This document shows positions 5,519 to 5,557 of a DNA stretch of 5,557 nt, in pieces. Made by a program: the position numbers and the translations under genes. The DNA is from JBDSTZ01 sp039927975. Lineage in GTDB: Bacteria > Pseudomonadota > Gammaproteobacteria > Burkholderiales > Burkholderiaceae_D. Below the pieces are notes generated by a model. That model was not told the origin of the DNA, searched no databases, and saw nothing but the letters and a program-made list of their open reading frames with translations. The first letter of the stretch is position 1; each line of letters opens with the position of its first letter. The stretch covers positions 1-5,557 of the forward strand of contig JBDSTZ010000598.1 in NCBI GenBank assembly GCA_039927975.1, given 5' to 3'.

Positions 5519-5557
5519 GGCTGCCTCACGATGCGTAATGCGATATAGGGCCGGGAG
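5515..5557 (-). CDS. 3' end of an upstream gene, probably a tandem paralogue of the glycoside hydrolase
   Basis: On the - strand a frame runs from the window edge through 13 codons, SRPYIALRIVRQP, to a TGA at 5515-5517. The hydrolase at 3890-5518 ends in GRAYMGLRITLQP and then its own stop. Seven of 13 residues are identical at the same distance from the stop, and I/M and A/G are conservative changes. The frame shares ATGA with the hydrolase start, a 4-base overlap typical of translationally coupled operon genes. The best reading is the C-terminus of a second DUF5060/DUF5605-type protein transcribed before this one. The short length limits certainty. Confidence 0.68.
   Translation of the reverse strand, partial: SRPYIALRIVRQP
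5524..5527 (-). promoter_or_regulatory. Ribosome binding site of the glycoside hydrolase gene
   Basis: GAGG on the - strand lies 5 bases before the ATG at 5518, inside the last codons of the upstream gene. This fits translational coupling of the two genes. Confidence 0.6.

Overview
This GC-rich window (about 60% or more by eye) looks like a Gram-negative betaproteobacterium. The closest feel is the Oxalobacteraceae (Massilia, Duganella, Janthinobacterium). That guess rests on GC-rich codon use, a modular discoidin/Ig-like surface protein, Sec signal peptides on every complete gene, and a tiny Ala-rich secreted protein; no rRNA or marker gene confirms it. All four well-supported gene products appear to be exported or envelope proteins. 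No tRNA, rRNA, insertion sequence, phage gene or CRISPR array was seen.

Layout. (1) Positions 1-2747, + strand: the C-terminal ~915 residues of a large secreted modular protein whose start lies before the window. It carries the end of one discoidin (F5/8 type C) domain, an Ig-like domain, a complete second discoidin domain, an Ig-like/OmpL47-type module, four tandem 81-82-residue beta-sandwich repeats, and two further Ig-like modules. A strong intrinsic terminator (2828-2860) follows. (2) Positions 2883-3392, - strand: a secreted DUF6438-like protein of unknown function with four cysteines in the mature part. (3) Positions 3498-3725, - strand: a 75-residue Ala/Pro-rich protein with a signal peptide and one hydrophobic segment. 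It has its own extended -10 promoter and a near-perfect palindromic terminator (3428-3456) that separates it from the DUF6438 gene. (4) Positions 3890-5518, - strand: a secreted predicted retaining glycoside hydrolase with DUF5060, DUF4038-like TIM-barrel and DUF5605-like parts, followed at once by a hairpin terminator. (5) Positions 5515-5557, - strand: the last 13 codons and stop of an upstream gene that overlaps the hydrolase start by ATGA. Its C-terminus matches the hydrolase's own C-terminus, so it is probably a tandem paralogue.

How they may work together: the two hydrolase-like genes are very probably one translationally coupled unit acting on an extracytoplasmic glycan. The large + strand protein could bind carbohydrate through its discoidin domains, but nothing ties it to the hydrolases except proximity and convergent orientation. 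The small Ala-rich protein resembles, in layout only, the YjbE/GfcA small proteins of exopolysaccharide and capsule operons. An envelope polysaccharide theme is therefore plausible but inferred.
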